From positions 4,964 through 29,476 of the forward strand of contig DGWL01000042.1 of the NCBI GenBank assembly GCA_002396125.1: a stretch of DNA of 24,513 bases, given 5' to 3'. The first letter of the stretch is position 1. Every line of letters starts with the position of its first letter. The stretch is from Porphyromonadaceae bacterium UBA4259 (GTDB taxonomy: Bacteria; Bacteroidota; Bacteroidia; Bacteroidales; Muribaculaceae). Shown here one piece after another: positions 14,756 through 22,969 of this stretch. The position numbers were made by a program, and so were the translations under genes. The notes under the pieces are model-generated. The model did no database searches and had not been told where the DNA came from. It saw only the letters and a program-made list of their open reading frames with translations.

Positions 14756-16537
14756 TTACATGCGCTCGGGAACTTCGATGCCCAGGAGTGAGAAAGCGCG
14801 CTTGATGACTGCTGCTACAGTGCGTGAGAGTTCCAGGCGGAACACTTTTACATTCTCATCCTCTTCTTTAAGGATGCTGTAGTCGTGATAATACTGGTTG
14901 AATTCTTTGGCTAACTCGTAGGTGTAGTTGGCAATCAGTGCCGGGCTATAGGTCTTGCCGGCTTCAACAACGGTGCTGGCAAAGTCGGCTACACGCTGGA
15001 TGATGGCAATCTCCTTGTCGTTGGGGACAACATTTGCCACATTGAGTGCAGGCAGGTCATCGCCGGCCTTGCGCAGCAGTGAGCGGATGCGTGCGTAGGT
15101 GTACTGGATGAATGGGCCGGTGTTGCCGTTGAAGTCGATACTCTCCTCGGGATTGAATAGCATGTTCTTGCGTGGGTCAACCTTGAGAATGAAATACTTG
15201 AGGGCGCCCATGCCAATGATGCGTGCCACTTCACGTTTCTCATCGAGGGTCATGTCGGCGAGTTTCTCGCTCGAGAGTGCAAAGGCATCTTCCACCATCT
15301 TGTCCATGAGGTCATCGGCATCTACCACAGTGCCTTCGCGCGACTTCATCTTGCCGTTAGGCAGCTCCACCATGCCATAGGAGAAGTGAATCAAGTCTTT
15401 GCCCCACTTGAATCCCAGGCGGTCGAGCAAGAGCGAGAGCACCTGGAAGTGATAGTTCTGCTCATTGCCCACTACATATATCATCTTGTCGATGGGGAAG
15501 TCTTGATAGCGGAGCTTGGCGGTGCCAATGTCTTGAGTGATGTAGACGCTGGTGCCGTCGCTGCGCAGCAATATCTTGTGGTCGAGACCGTCGGGGGTGA
15601 GGTCGGCCCACACGCTGCCGTCTTCCTTGCGGTAGAATACGCCTTTTTCAAGACCTTCCTCAACTTTCTCTTTGCCTTCAAGGTAGGTCTGGCTCTCGTA
15701 GTAGATTTTGTCAAAGTCAACGCCCATGCGCTTGTAGGTCTCGTCGAAGCCTGCATAAACCCAGTTGTTCATCTTCTCCCACAGTCCGCGCACTTCGGGG
15801 TCGCCTTGTTCCCACTTCTTGAGCATGGCGCGGGCTTCTTGCATGAGCGTGCTCTTCTTCTCGGCCTCTTCTTCGGTGATGCCTTGAGCCTGAGCGATTT
15901 CCTTGATTTCGGCCTTGTAGTGCTTGTCGAAGAGTACATAGAAGTCACCAATCAGGTGATCCCCCTTCTTGCCTGTGCTCTCGGGTGTGGCGCCGTTGCC
16001 CCACTTGAGCCAAGCGAGCATCGACTTGCAGATGTGTATGCCGCGATCGTTCACAATGTTGGTTTTCACCACCTTGTTGCCACAGGCTTTCATGATTTGT
16101 GCCAAGCTATAACCAAGCAGATTGTTGCGCACATGACCCAGATGCAAGGGCTTATTGGTGTTGGGCGAGCTATATTCTATCATAACAAGCTGGCTCTCGG
16201 GAGTTTCGGCCACAAAGCCGTAATTCTCGTCGTGGCAGATGCCGTCGAGCACCTGTGCCCAGAATGATGGCTTGATGCTGATGTTGAGGAAGCCCTTGAT
16301 TACGTTGAACTTCTCCACTGCATCGCAGCAGGCAACCAACTTGTCGCCAATTTCTTGCGCTGTGGCCTCGGGTGCCTTGCGTGAGGCACGCAGGAAGGGG
16401 AAAACCACAATAGTGAGATTGCCCTCAAATTCCTTGCGAGTTGCCTGTGGCACAATGCTTTGTGGATCGACTTCAACTCCGTAGAGTTCCTTTACAGCCT
16501 GAGCGGTAGCTTGCGATAGTATGTTCTCAATTGACAT
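14756..16537 (-). CDS. argS: Arginyl-tRNA synthetase
   Basis: ArgRS charges tRNA-Arg and is a class I synthetase. The HIGH motif appears as PNTNKPLHLGHVRNN (HLGH at residues 132-135), and the KMSKS-equivalent loop appears as NGKMKSREGTVVDADD. An N-terminal Add1-type domain and a C-terminal helical anticodon-binding domain are present, and the chain ends with the conserved Met (PERM). I start at 16537 (MSIENILSQA, 593 residues). The longer frame from 16582 would begin inside the promoter, upstream of the inferred transcription start. It is the first gene of a minus-strand group that continues with the Bax inhibitor-1 family gene. Confidence 0.96.
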   Translation of the reverse strand: MSIENILSQATAQAVKELYGVEVDPQSIVPQATRKEFEGNLTIVVFPFLRASRKAPEATAQEIGDKLVACCDAVEKFNVIKGFLNISIKPSFWAQVLDGICHDENYGFVAETPESQLVMIEYSSPNTNKPLHLGHVRNNLLGYSLAQIMKACGNKVVKTNIVNDRGIHICKSMLAWLKWGNGATPESTGKKGDHLIGDFYVLFDKHYKAEIKEIAQAQGITEEEAEKKSTLMQEARAMLKKWEQGDPEVRGLWEKMNNWVYAGFDETYKRMGVDFDKIYYESQTYLEGKEKVEEGLEKGVFYRKEDGSVWADLTPDGLDHKILLRSDGTSVYITQDIGTAKLRYQDFPIDKMIYVVGNEQNYHFQVLSLLLDRLGFKWGKDLIHFSYGMVELPNGKMKSREGTVVDADDLMDKMVEDAFALSSEKLADMTLDEKREVARIIGMGALKYFILKVDPRKNMLFNPEESIDFNGNTGPFIQYTYARIRSLLRKAGDDLPALNVANVVPNDKEIAIIQRVADFASTVVEAGKTYSPALIANYTYELAKEFNQYYHDYSILKEEDENVKVFRLELSRTVAAVIKRAFSLLGIEVPERM

Positions 16538-16579
16538 AATTGGATTTGATTTTATAGTTGTTTTGTCATTTACAAACTG

Positions 16580-16610
16580 CAAAGTTACTCAAATGCGTGC
16601 AAAAAACAAA
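16580..16610 (-). promoter_or_regulatory. Bacteroidetes-type promoter for argS
   Basis: On the minus strand TTTG (16610 to 16607) and TAACTTTG (16587 to 16580) are separated by 19 bases. The start point near 16574 decides the argS start codon at 16537. Confidence 0.82.
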
Positions 16611-16782
16611 ATTGACGGGCAAAGTTTTTATTTCTGTTTTTTTTAAGAGCAAGCTTCGTCAGGTGGTTAAGTTGTGGTTAGTGGCACTGGTAACTTTGAT
16701 TTACTGCATGTGTCGCTCATTCTTATTCAGGTAATTTTTAAAGAAAAAAGGGTGTAGTATTTTTAATGAGGCAAGAATTCCT

Positions 16783-16790
16783 TACCTTTG
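16783..16790 (+). promoter_or_regulatory. -7 element upstream of the FAD dehydrogenase-psuK-psuG unit
   Basis: TACCTTTG matches TAnnTTTG and lies 18 bases before the ATG, giving a very short leader. No TTTG is seen 19-21 bases upstream. Confidence 0.6.
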
Positions 16791-16808
16791 CACTATAAAT
16801 AACTATCT

Positions 16809-18389
16809 ATGATAAAAGAACTGCAACTGCGGGTCGACCCGCGAACGGCTCATTTTATTGATGCCGTGGAGGAAGTGGTGGCTAAGCAAGAGGGAATCAT
16901 GCGGCGCAGGCTGCGTGGTGTGCGCATCATTAAGCGTTCTATCGATGCCCGCCAGCGACGCGTGATGGTGAACCTGAAGGTGAAAGCCTATATCGATGAA
17001 CCCATGCGCGACGACTACCTGGTGCCGCCCATCGACTATCGACCGGTGAAAGGCGATTGCCAAGCCATTGTGGTGGGGGCAGGCCCTGGGGGGCTATTTG
17101 CCGCGCTGCGACTCATTGAACTGGGGGTCAAGCCCATTGTGCTGGAACGTGGCAAGAACGTGCGCGACCGTCGGCTCGACGTGGCGGCAATCTCACGCAA
17201 GGGTCTTGTCGACCCCGACAGCAACTACTGTTTTGGCGAGGGTGGTGCCGGGGCCTATAGCGATGGAAAGCTCTACACTCGCAGCCGCAAGCGTGGCTCG
17301 GTGGAGCGAATTCTCGGCATTTTTCATCAGCATGGCGCTAGTGAGGACATTCTCATCGATGCTCATCCCCACATTGGCAGCGACAAGTTGCCTGGCATCA
17401 TCGAGAACATGCGCAACACAATCATCAATTGTGGCGGTGAGGTGCATTTCATGACTCGTGTCACAGGCTTGAAAATCAACGATGAACATGAGGTTGTGGG
17501 AGTGGAATGTGCCACCGGCGAGACCTTCGATGGGCCAGTTATTTTGGCCACAGGTCACTCGGCACGCGATGTGTACCAAATGCTTTATGATAAAGGCATT
17601 GCCATGGAGGAGAAGGGCATTGCGGTGGGAGTGCGTTTAGAGCATCCGCAGCACATAATTGATGAAATCCAGTATCATGTCAAGGGTGGTCGTGGCGACT
17701 ACTTGCCGGCTGCCGAATATAGTTTTGTAACACAGGTCGACGAGCGTGGAGTCTACTCCTTCTGCATGTGTCCTGGCGGCATCGTGGTGCCTGCGGCGAG
17801 CGAGCCGGGGCAGCTTGTGGTCAACGGCATGTCGCCAAGCAATCGTGGCTCCTATTGGGCCAATAGCGGCATGGTGGTTGAGGTGCGCCCCGACGACGTG
17901 CCCAAGCGATTTCACAAGCACGGCATCTTGCGCGTGATGAAATTTCAGGAGGCGCTTGAGCAACGCGCGTTCCAAATGGCTGGAAATAGCCAGTGTGCAG
18001 GCGCGCAACGCATGCTCGATTTCGTCCAGGCTCAGCCGTCCAAGCTCATTCCGCCATCGTCTTTTGCGGCGGGGTTGCAGCCTTCAAGACTTGACCAGTG
18101 GATTCCGCCTTTCATTGCCAACCGTCTGCGCAAGGCGTTCAAGGTGTTTGGCCGTCAGGCTAAGGGTTTCCTCACCAACGAAGCTGTCATGATAGGTGTC
18201 GAGACTCGCACGTCGTCGCCGCTTCGCATTCCGCGCGACAGCGAGTTGTTGAATCACATCGAGCTGCGAGGTCTCTATCCTTGTGGCGAGGGAGCCGGCT
18301 ATGCCGGTGGCATTGTCTCGAGCGCCATCGATGGCGAGCGCTGCGCCGAGGCTTTATTTAATTCGCATTGCACAATTAACAATTCATAA
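16809..18389 (+). CDS. COG2509-type FAD-dependent dehydrogenase of unknown substrate
   Basis: This is a 526-residue member of the uncharacterised NAD(FAD)-utilising dehydrogenase family. An N-terminal domain of about 80 residues, basic and typical of the family, precedes the FAD site GAGPGG at residues 90-95 and the ribose-binding LERGKNVRDR. The family block NYCFGEGGAGAYSDGKLYTR follows. A central substrate domain and the FAD-closing segment LYPCGEGAGYAGGIVSSAIDG near the C-terminus complete it. No signal peptide or membrane helix is seen. It is separated by only 5 bases from psuK, so the three genes are almost certainly one transcript, which hints at a role near nucleoside catabolism. That link is inference; the family is widespread and often found elsewhere. 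Confidence 0.88.
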   Translation: MIKELQLRVDPRTAHFIDAVEEVVAKQEGIMRRRLRGVRIIKRSIDARQRRVMVNLKVKAYIDEPMRDDYLVPPIDYRPVKGDCQAIVVGAGPGGLFAALRLIELGVKPIVLERGKNVRDRRLDVAAISRKGLVDPDSNYCFGEGGAGAYSDGKLYTRSRKRGSVERILGIFHQHGASEDILIDAHPHIGSDKLPGIIENMRNTIINCGGEVHFMTRVTGLKINDEHEVVGVECATGETFDGPVILATGHSARDVYQMLYDKGIAMEEKGIAVGVRLEHPQHIIDEIQYHVKGGRGDYLPAAEYSFVTQVDERGVYSFCMCPGGIVVPAASEPGQLVVNGMSPSNRGSYWANSGMVVEVRPDDVPKRFHKHGILRVMKFQEALEQRAFQMAGNSQCAGAQRMLDFVQAQPSKLIPPSSFAAGLQPSRLDQWIPPFIANRLRKAFKVFGRQAKGFLTNEAVMIGVETRTSSPLRIPRDSELLNHIELRGLYPCGEGAGYAGGIVSSAIDGERCAEALFNSHCTINNS

Positions 18390-18394
18390 GTACT

Positions 18395-19294
18395 ATGAAA
18401 ATTACTGTAATTGGCGCAGCCAATGTCGACATCACAGCCACTCCGTTGGGCCGCTACATTCCCTGCGACAGCAATCCCAGCCGCGTGGAGATTGCCTATG
18501 GCGGGGTGGGTCGCAACATCGCTCACAACCTGTGCCTCATGGGGCAGCAGGTGAGGCTTTTCACTGTGTTTGGCGACGATAGCATAGCGCTATCGCTGCG
18601 CGACGACTGCCGCCGCTTGGGTATGTCAGTCGACCCCATCCTGGAGATTGCCGGCGCTCGCAGTAACTATTTCATTTGCGTTAACGACCACAACGGCGAG
18701 ATGCAGGCCGGCGCTGCCGATATGGAACTGATGCAGCATCTCACACCGGCGATGGTGTCGACCCACATTGCCGGCATCAATGCCAGCGATGCTGTTGTGG
18801 CCGACTGCAACGTCAATGCGGGCGTGCTGCAATATCTGGCCGAGCATTGCACAGCTCCTTTATATATTGATGCCACATCGGCGGTCAAAGCCGTTAAGAT
18901 AAAATCGATGCTTGATGTTAAGCGAGAGGCCCCATTAATAGTGAAGGTCAATCTCACCGAGGCTCGGGCTATCTCGGGCCACAAGGGCGATATTGAGGCG
19001 ATAGGGCAGTGGTTCATTGATAGTGGTGTTACACGTGTCTATATCACTATGGGTGCCAATGGGGCCTATTGCCACGGCGGCAAGCATGGCTTTGCTGTGC
19101 CGGCTGAGCCTGTCGCTGTTGTTAATGCCACGGGTGCTGGCGACGCCTTCATGGCGGCTGTGGTTTATGCCGAGGCGCAGGGGCTTGACATGATGCAAGC
19201 CGCGCAACTTGGTGTTCATGCTGCGTCGCTGGCTTTGCAATCGCCCACAGCGGTCAATTCCAATATTACTGAACTTAAACCGAAAAACTCATAA
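18395..19294 (+). CDS. psuK: Pseudouridine kinase (PfkB family)
   Basis: This PfkB/ribokinase-family kinase is predicted to phosphorylate pseudouridine to pseudouridine 5'-phosphate. The N-terminal substrate-side motif GGVGRN is at residues 36-41, NLTEA at 186-190, and the catalytic signature NATGAGDAF at 244-252 with Asp250 as general base. The 299 residues are near the usual length. The PfkB fold alone does not fix the substrate; the call rests on psuG starting 2 bases after its stop codon. It starts 5 bases after the FAD dehydrogenase. Without psuG it would be called only a carbohydrate or nucleoside kinase. Confidence 0.88.
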   Translation: MKITVIGAANVDITATPLGRYIPCDSNPSRVEIAYGGVGRNIAHNLCLMGQQVRLFTVFGDDSIALSLRDDCRRLGMSVDPILEIAGARSNYFICVNDHNGEMQAGAADMELMQHLTPAMVSTHIAGINASDAVVADCNVNAGVLQYLAEHCTAPLYIDATSAVKAVKIKSMLDVKREAPLIVKVNLTEARAISGHKGDIEAIGQWFIDSGVTRVYITMGANGAYCHGGKHGFAVPAEPVAVVNATGAGDAFMAAVVYAEAQGLDMMQAAQLGVHAASLALQSPTAVNSNITELKPKNS

Positions 19295-19296
19295 AT

Positions 19297-20232
19297 ATGA
19301 ATTCCAAATCATCATCTTTTAATAAATATCTGTCTATCTCTCAAGAAGTTAAAGAGGCGCTTGAGGCAGGGCGCCCGGTAGTGGCTCTCGAGTCGACAAT
19401 TATATCTCACGGAATGCCCTATCCACAAAATGTGGAGACGGCAATGCGTGTTGAGCAGGCCATTCGCGACAACGGTGCCGTGCCGGCGACTATCGCAATC
19501 ATTGGCGGCAAGCTGAAAGCCGGTTGCACGCCGCAGGAAATCGAGTATCTGGGCCGTAAAGGACAGGAGGTCACTAAGGCATCGCGTCGCGACTTGCCGG
19601 TGCTCGTGGCTCGTGGCGAGGATGGTGCCACCACCGTCACCACCACCATGATAATCGCTGCCATGGCGGGCATTAAGGTCTTTGCCACTGGTGGTATTGG
19701 CGGTGTGCATCGTGGAGCCGAGACCACAATGGACATCAGCGCCGACCTCGAGGAACTGGCACAAACTCCCGTGATGGTGATTTGCGCGGGAGCAAAGTCG
19801 ATTCTCGACCTGGGACTGACGCTTGAGTATCTCGAAACCAAGGGTGTGCCTGTCATTGGCTATGGAACCGATGAGTTGCCTGCTTTCTACACCCGCACCA
19901 GCGGTTTCAAGGTTGATTACCGCATCGACACTCCTCAGGAACTCGCTGCTGCATTCCGTGCCAAGCTCGACATGGGACTGGCCGGCGGAATGCTCGTCAC
20001 CAATCCCATCCCCGAAGAGTATTCGCTCGACCCCGACTACATTAATGCCGCTATCGACCGCGCGGTGAAAAAGAGCGTTGAGCTGGGTATTAAAGGCAAG
20101 GCCACCACGCCTTTCTTGCTTGCCGAGATTAAAGATATTACCGGTGGCAATAGCCTTGACGCCAACATCCAGCTTGTGCTCAACAATGCCCGCCTTGCCG
20201 CTCGCACTGCAGCCTGCATGGCCGAGGACTGA
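19297..20232 (+). CDS. psuG: Pseudouridine-5'-phosphate glycosidase
   Basis: PsuG cleaves the C-C glycosidic bond of pseudouridine 5'-phosphate to uracil and ribose 5-phosphate. Conserved catalytic residues align with E. coli: Glu32 in VALESTIISHGMPYPQN (E. coli Glu31), Lys94 in VTKASRRDLP (Lys93) and Lys167 in CAGAKSILD (Lys166). The metal and phosphate region GGIGGVHRGAETTMDISADL is also intact. The length is 311 residues. Together with psuK it gives a complete route for salvage of pseudouridine from RNA turnover; no dedicated transporter is present in the window. No clear terminator follows, and dxr has its own -7 box about 60 bases downstream. Confidence 0.96.
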   Translation: MNSKSSSFNKYLSISQEVKEALEAGRPVVALESTIISHGMPYPQNVETAMRVEQAIRDNGAVPATIAIIGGKLKAGCTPQEIEYLGRKGQEVTKASRRDLPVLVARGEDGATTVTTTMIIAAMAGIKVFATGGIGGVHRGAETTMDISADLEELAQTPVMVICAGAKSILDLGLTLEYLETKGVPVIGYGTDELPAFYTRTSGFKVDYRIDTPQELAAAFRAKLDMGLAGGMLVTNPIPEEYSLDPDYINAAIDRAVKKSVELGIKGKATTPFLLAEIKDITGGNSLDANIQLVLNNARLAARTAACMAED

Positions 20233-20267
20233 AAAAATTGTTTGAAATCGTTAAAAAACTCTATACA

Positions 20268-20299
20268 TTTCATAGTGTGAGAGAAAAAGCCTAACTTTG
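20268..20299 (+). promoter_or_regulatory. Probable promoter for dxr-rseP-rlmI
   Basis: TAACTTTG at 20292-20299 is a full -7 box. TTTC at 20268-20271 lies 20 bases upstream as a one-mismatch -33 box. The expected start leaves a leader of only about 15-20 bases before the dxr start. Confidence 0.65.
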
Positions 20300-20323
20300 T
20301 AGATTGTTTTTAAAACCGATTAT

Positions 20324-21487
20324 GTGGAACAGAGAAGAAAATTAGCAGTGCTGGGCTCGACGGGGTCGATAGGGCGGCAGACGCTCGACATCGCGCTGGA
20401 GTATCCCACGCTCTTTGAAGTGCACGTGCTGGTAGCCAACCGCAGCGCCGAGTTGCTCATTGAGCAGGCACTGCGGCACAAGCCGCGCCACGTGGTAATC
20501 GCAAGCGAGGACCTATACCGGCAGGTGGCTCAGGCGCTTAGTGGCACAGGCATCGAGGTGCACACCGGCAGCGACATTATATCCACGCTGGTGGCATTGC
20601 CCGAGGTCGACACCGTGGTTACTGCCATGGTGGGCTACAGTGGCCTGGCATCGACTATCGCCGCCATCAAGGCCGACAAGAAGATTGCGCTGGCCAACAA
20701 GGAGACGCTCGTTGTGGCCGGTGAGCTTATTAACCGCTTGCTCATGCGGTCGCAGTCGGTGATTTATCCCGTCGACAGCGAGCATGGAGCCTTCTACCAG
20801 TGCCTGGTGGGCGAGGAAAGCGAGAATGTGTCTAAACTCATCCTCACTGCCTCGGGCGGGCCTTTCCGCACCATGAGCAAGGAACAGTTGGCTACGGTCA
20901 CCAAGACCGATGCGCTGAGGCATCCCAATTGGAGCATGGGCGCTAAAATCACAATCGACAGCGCCACCATGATGAATAAAGGTTTTGAGATGATTGAGGC
21001 AAAGTGGCTCTACGGCATTTCACAGGATAACATCGAGATTGTGGTGCATCCGCAGTCGATTGTGCATTCTATGGTGGAGTTTGTCGACGGTTCGGTCAAA
21101 GCGCAGCTTGGCCTGCCCGACATGCACCTGCCCATTCGCTATGCTTTGGGTTTGCCGGGACGCTTGGCGAGCAACAGCCATCGCATGACTATTGCCGACT
21201 ATGCCTCGCTGACCTTTGAGAAGCCCGACTTCGACAAGTTTCCGTTGCTCACCACCGCCTATGATGCAGCCCGGCGCGGCGGCAACGTGCCGTGTGTGAT
21301 GAATGCCGCCAACGAGATTGCCGTGGCTGCCTTCTTGCAAGACAAGATTGGCTTTAACGACATCTATAATACTATTGAGAAAACCATGGCATGGGCGCCG
21401 TTTATCGCTAGTCCCGGCTATGACGACTACGTTGCCACCAATGCCGAGTCGCGAGCTTATGCCGAGAGCTTGATTAATACACATTAA
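20324..21487 (+). CDS. dxr: 1-deoxy-D-xylulose 5-phosphate reductoisomerase
   Basis: Dxr (IspC) converts DXP to 2-C-methyl-D-erythritol 4-phosphate with NADPH, the committed MEP step and the target of fosmidomycin. The NADPH motif GSTGSIG is at residues 11-17, ANKETLV at 124-130, the metal site in PVDSEHGA (Asp151, Glu153), and ITIDSATMMNKGFE with Asn218, Lys219 and Glu222. HPQSIVHSMVEF and NAANEIAVAAF are also diagnostic. The 387 residues are normal. The frame has no ATG near its beginning; I use GTG at 20324, which overlaps an out-of-frame ATG at 20322. One extra A in the run at 20338-20341 would instead give an ATG start (MWNREEKLAVLG), so a lost base is possible. It heads an operon with rseP 60 bases downstream. 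Confidence 0.95.
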   Translation: MEQRRKLAVLGSTGSIGRQTLDIALEYPTLFEVHVLVANRSAELLIEQALRHKPRHVVIASEDLYRQVAQALSGTGIEVHTGSDIISTLVALPEVDTVVTAMVGYSGLASTIAAIKADKKIALANKETLVVAGELINRLLMRSQSVIYPVDSEHGAFYQCLVGEESENVSKLILTASGGPFRTMSKEQLATVTKTDALRHPNWSMGAKITIDSATMMNKGFEMIEAKWLYGISQDNIEIVVHPQSIVHSMVEFVDGSVKAQLGLPDMHLPIRYALGLPGRLASNSHRMTIADYASLTFEKPDFDKFPLLTTAYDAARRGGNVPCVMNAANEIAVAAFLQDKIGFNDIYNTIEKTMAWAPFIASPGYDDYVATNAESRAYAESLINTH

Positions 21488-21547
21488 AAAATATAATTAA
21501 TTTCTGGAAAATCCTGAAACTTTAGTAATAAGAACTGAAAACTTTAT

Positions 21548-22921
21548 ATGACCGCAACATTTTGGATTAAAGCCCTTCAACTCATTGCTTCACTTGGCCT
21601 GCTGGTGTTTATTCACGAGCTTGGACACTTCATGTGGGCGAGGTTGTTTGGCGTTAGAGTTGAGAAATTCTACCTCTTTTTTGATATAGGTCTCAAGAAG
21701 CTGGTCATTAACTGGGACGGCAGTATCTTCAAGTTCAAACCAAAGAACAGCGACACCGAGTACGGAATGGGCTGGATGCCGCTGGGCGGCTACTGCAAGA
21801 TTGCCGGAATGATCGATGAGTCGATGGACCTTGAGCAGATGCAGCAACCAGAGCAGCCTTGGGAGTTCCGCACCAAGCCCGCGTGGCAGCGATTGCTCAT
21901 CATGATAGGCGGCGTGCTCAACAACTTCCTGCTCGCCATTATCATCTATGCCGGCATCGTCTATTGCTGGGGCGAGCAGTATATCCCCTACCGCAATGCG
22001 ACGCTGGGAATGACATTCAGCGAGAGCGCCCACAACATCGGTTTCAAGGAGGGTGACATACCCTTGATTGCCGACGGCCGTGAGTTGCTCTATCTCAATA
22101 GCGATGAGATTCAGGCTATCACCACTGCCAAGCAAGTGAAGGTGTTGCGTGGCACCGACACTGTGGCAATCAACATCCCCGACAAATATATCTTCACTGC
22201 CAACAAGGAGGCCGAGAAGGGTGAACTCTTTATCGACTACCGCATGCCTGTTGTGGTAGAGACAACCATGCCTGGCGATGGAGCCGAGAAGGCGGGCATC
22301 AGGAAGGGCGACAGGCTGCTCATGATCGACAGCGTGGTCACCGACGACTTCAAGAGCCTCAACGCGCAGCTCATGGCTCACAAGGGCGACACTGTGCAGG
22401 TGACCTACGACCGTGGCGGCAAGCGCATCACTGCGGCTATGCCGGTGAGCTCGGCAGGCAAGATTGGCGTGGGATTCCGTCTCATTACCGACGTCTACAA
22501 GGTTGAAACCAAGGGCTATAGCCTGTTGTCTTCCATTCCGCGTGGCATTGAGATGGGATGCACTCAACTTGTGAACTATGTTAAGCAGTTTAAGTATATT
22601 TTCACCAAGGAGGGCGCGCAGAGCCTGGGCGGCTTTGGTGCCATAGGAAGCATTTTCCCCGACACTTGGGACTGGTATCGCTTCTGGAACCTCACCGCTT
22701 TCCTTTCTATTATCTTGGCGTTCATGAACATCCTGCCCATTCCCGCCCTCGACGGCGGCCATGTGCTGTTCTTACTCTATGAGATAATCTTCCGCCGCAA
22801 GCCCGGCGACAAGTTCTTGGAACGCGCGCAGATGGTGGGCATGGCAATACTGCTGGCTCTCCTCCTGTGGGCCAACGGCAACGACATCTACCGCTGGATT
22901 ATCAAGCCATTCATTCAGTAA
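21548..22921 (+). CDS. rseP: Site-2 protease RseP (M50 zinc metalloprotease)
   Basis: RseP is an intramembrane protease of the inner membrane. In E. coli it cleaves anti-sigma factor RseA and leftover signal peptides. The HELGH zinc motif is at residues 23-27 in the first membrane helix (LLVFIHELGHFMWARLFGV). The third ligand is in the NILPIPALDGGH helix, with Asp402. Other helices lie at about 113-130 and near the C-terminus. The soluble region contains a likely PDZ domain (GAEKAGIRKGDRLLMIDSV) and a more diverged preceding one. The length of 457 residues is typical. It follows dxr by 60 bases, an order I recall as common in Bacteroidetes, and precedes rlmI by 48 bases. No promoter or terminator is evident in either gap. 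Confidence 0.95.
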   Translation: MTATFWIKALQLIASLGLLVFIHELGHFMWARLFGVRVEKFYLFFDIGLKKLVINWDGSIFKFKPKNSDTEYGMGWMPLGGYCKIAGMIDESMDLEQMQQPEQPWEFRTKPAWQRLLIMIGGVLNNFLLAIIIYAGIVYCWGEQYIPYRNATLGMTFSESAHNIGFKEGDIPLIADGRELLYLNSDEIQAITTAKQVKVLRGTDTVAINIPDKYIFTANKEAEKGELFIDYRMPVVVETTMPGDGAEKAGIRKGDRLLMIDSVVTDDFKSLNAQLMAHKGDTVQVTYDRGGKRITAAMPVSSAGKIGVGFRLITDVYKVETKGYSLLSSIPRGIEMGCTQLVNYVKQFKYIFTKEGAQSLGGFGAIGSIFPDTWDWYRFWNLTAFLSIILAFMNILPIPALDGGHVLFLLYEIIFRRKPGDKFLERAQMVGMAILLALLLWANGNDIYRWIIKPFIQ

Positions 22922-22924
22922 AAA

Positions 22925-22960
22925 CCTGGAAATTCTAGAAATTCTAGACAATCTAGAAAA
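22925..22960 (+). repeat. Four-unit 9-bp tandem repeat (TCTAGAAAN)
   Basis: Four adjacent 9-bp units (CCTGGAAAT, TCTAGAAAT, TCTAGACAA, TCTAGAAAA) fill the gap between rseP and rlmI. Three contain the palindrome TCTAGA at a strict 9-bp spacing. Two related but more degenerate units (TCTGGAAAA, TCCTGAAAC) occur at 21503-21520, in the dxr-rseP gap. No function is known to me. Confidence 0.8.
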
Positions 22961-22969
22961 AACTAAACT

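Noticed and set aside
15386..16267. Plus-strand open frame of 293 codons
   Set aside because: It is antisense to argS, in the region holding the HIGH motif; composition is shadow-like and there is no family signal.
16538..16582. Longer ArgS start at 16582
   Set aside because: The predicted transcription start falls inside this extension, and the family N-terminus matches MSIENILSQ.
21590..22762. Long minus-strand open frame of 390 codons
   Set aside because: It lies entirely antisense to rseP, whose zinc motifs are intact. Its His/Val/Leu-rich composition resembles no protein family and is typical of the complementary frame of a GC-rich gene.
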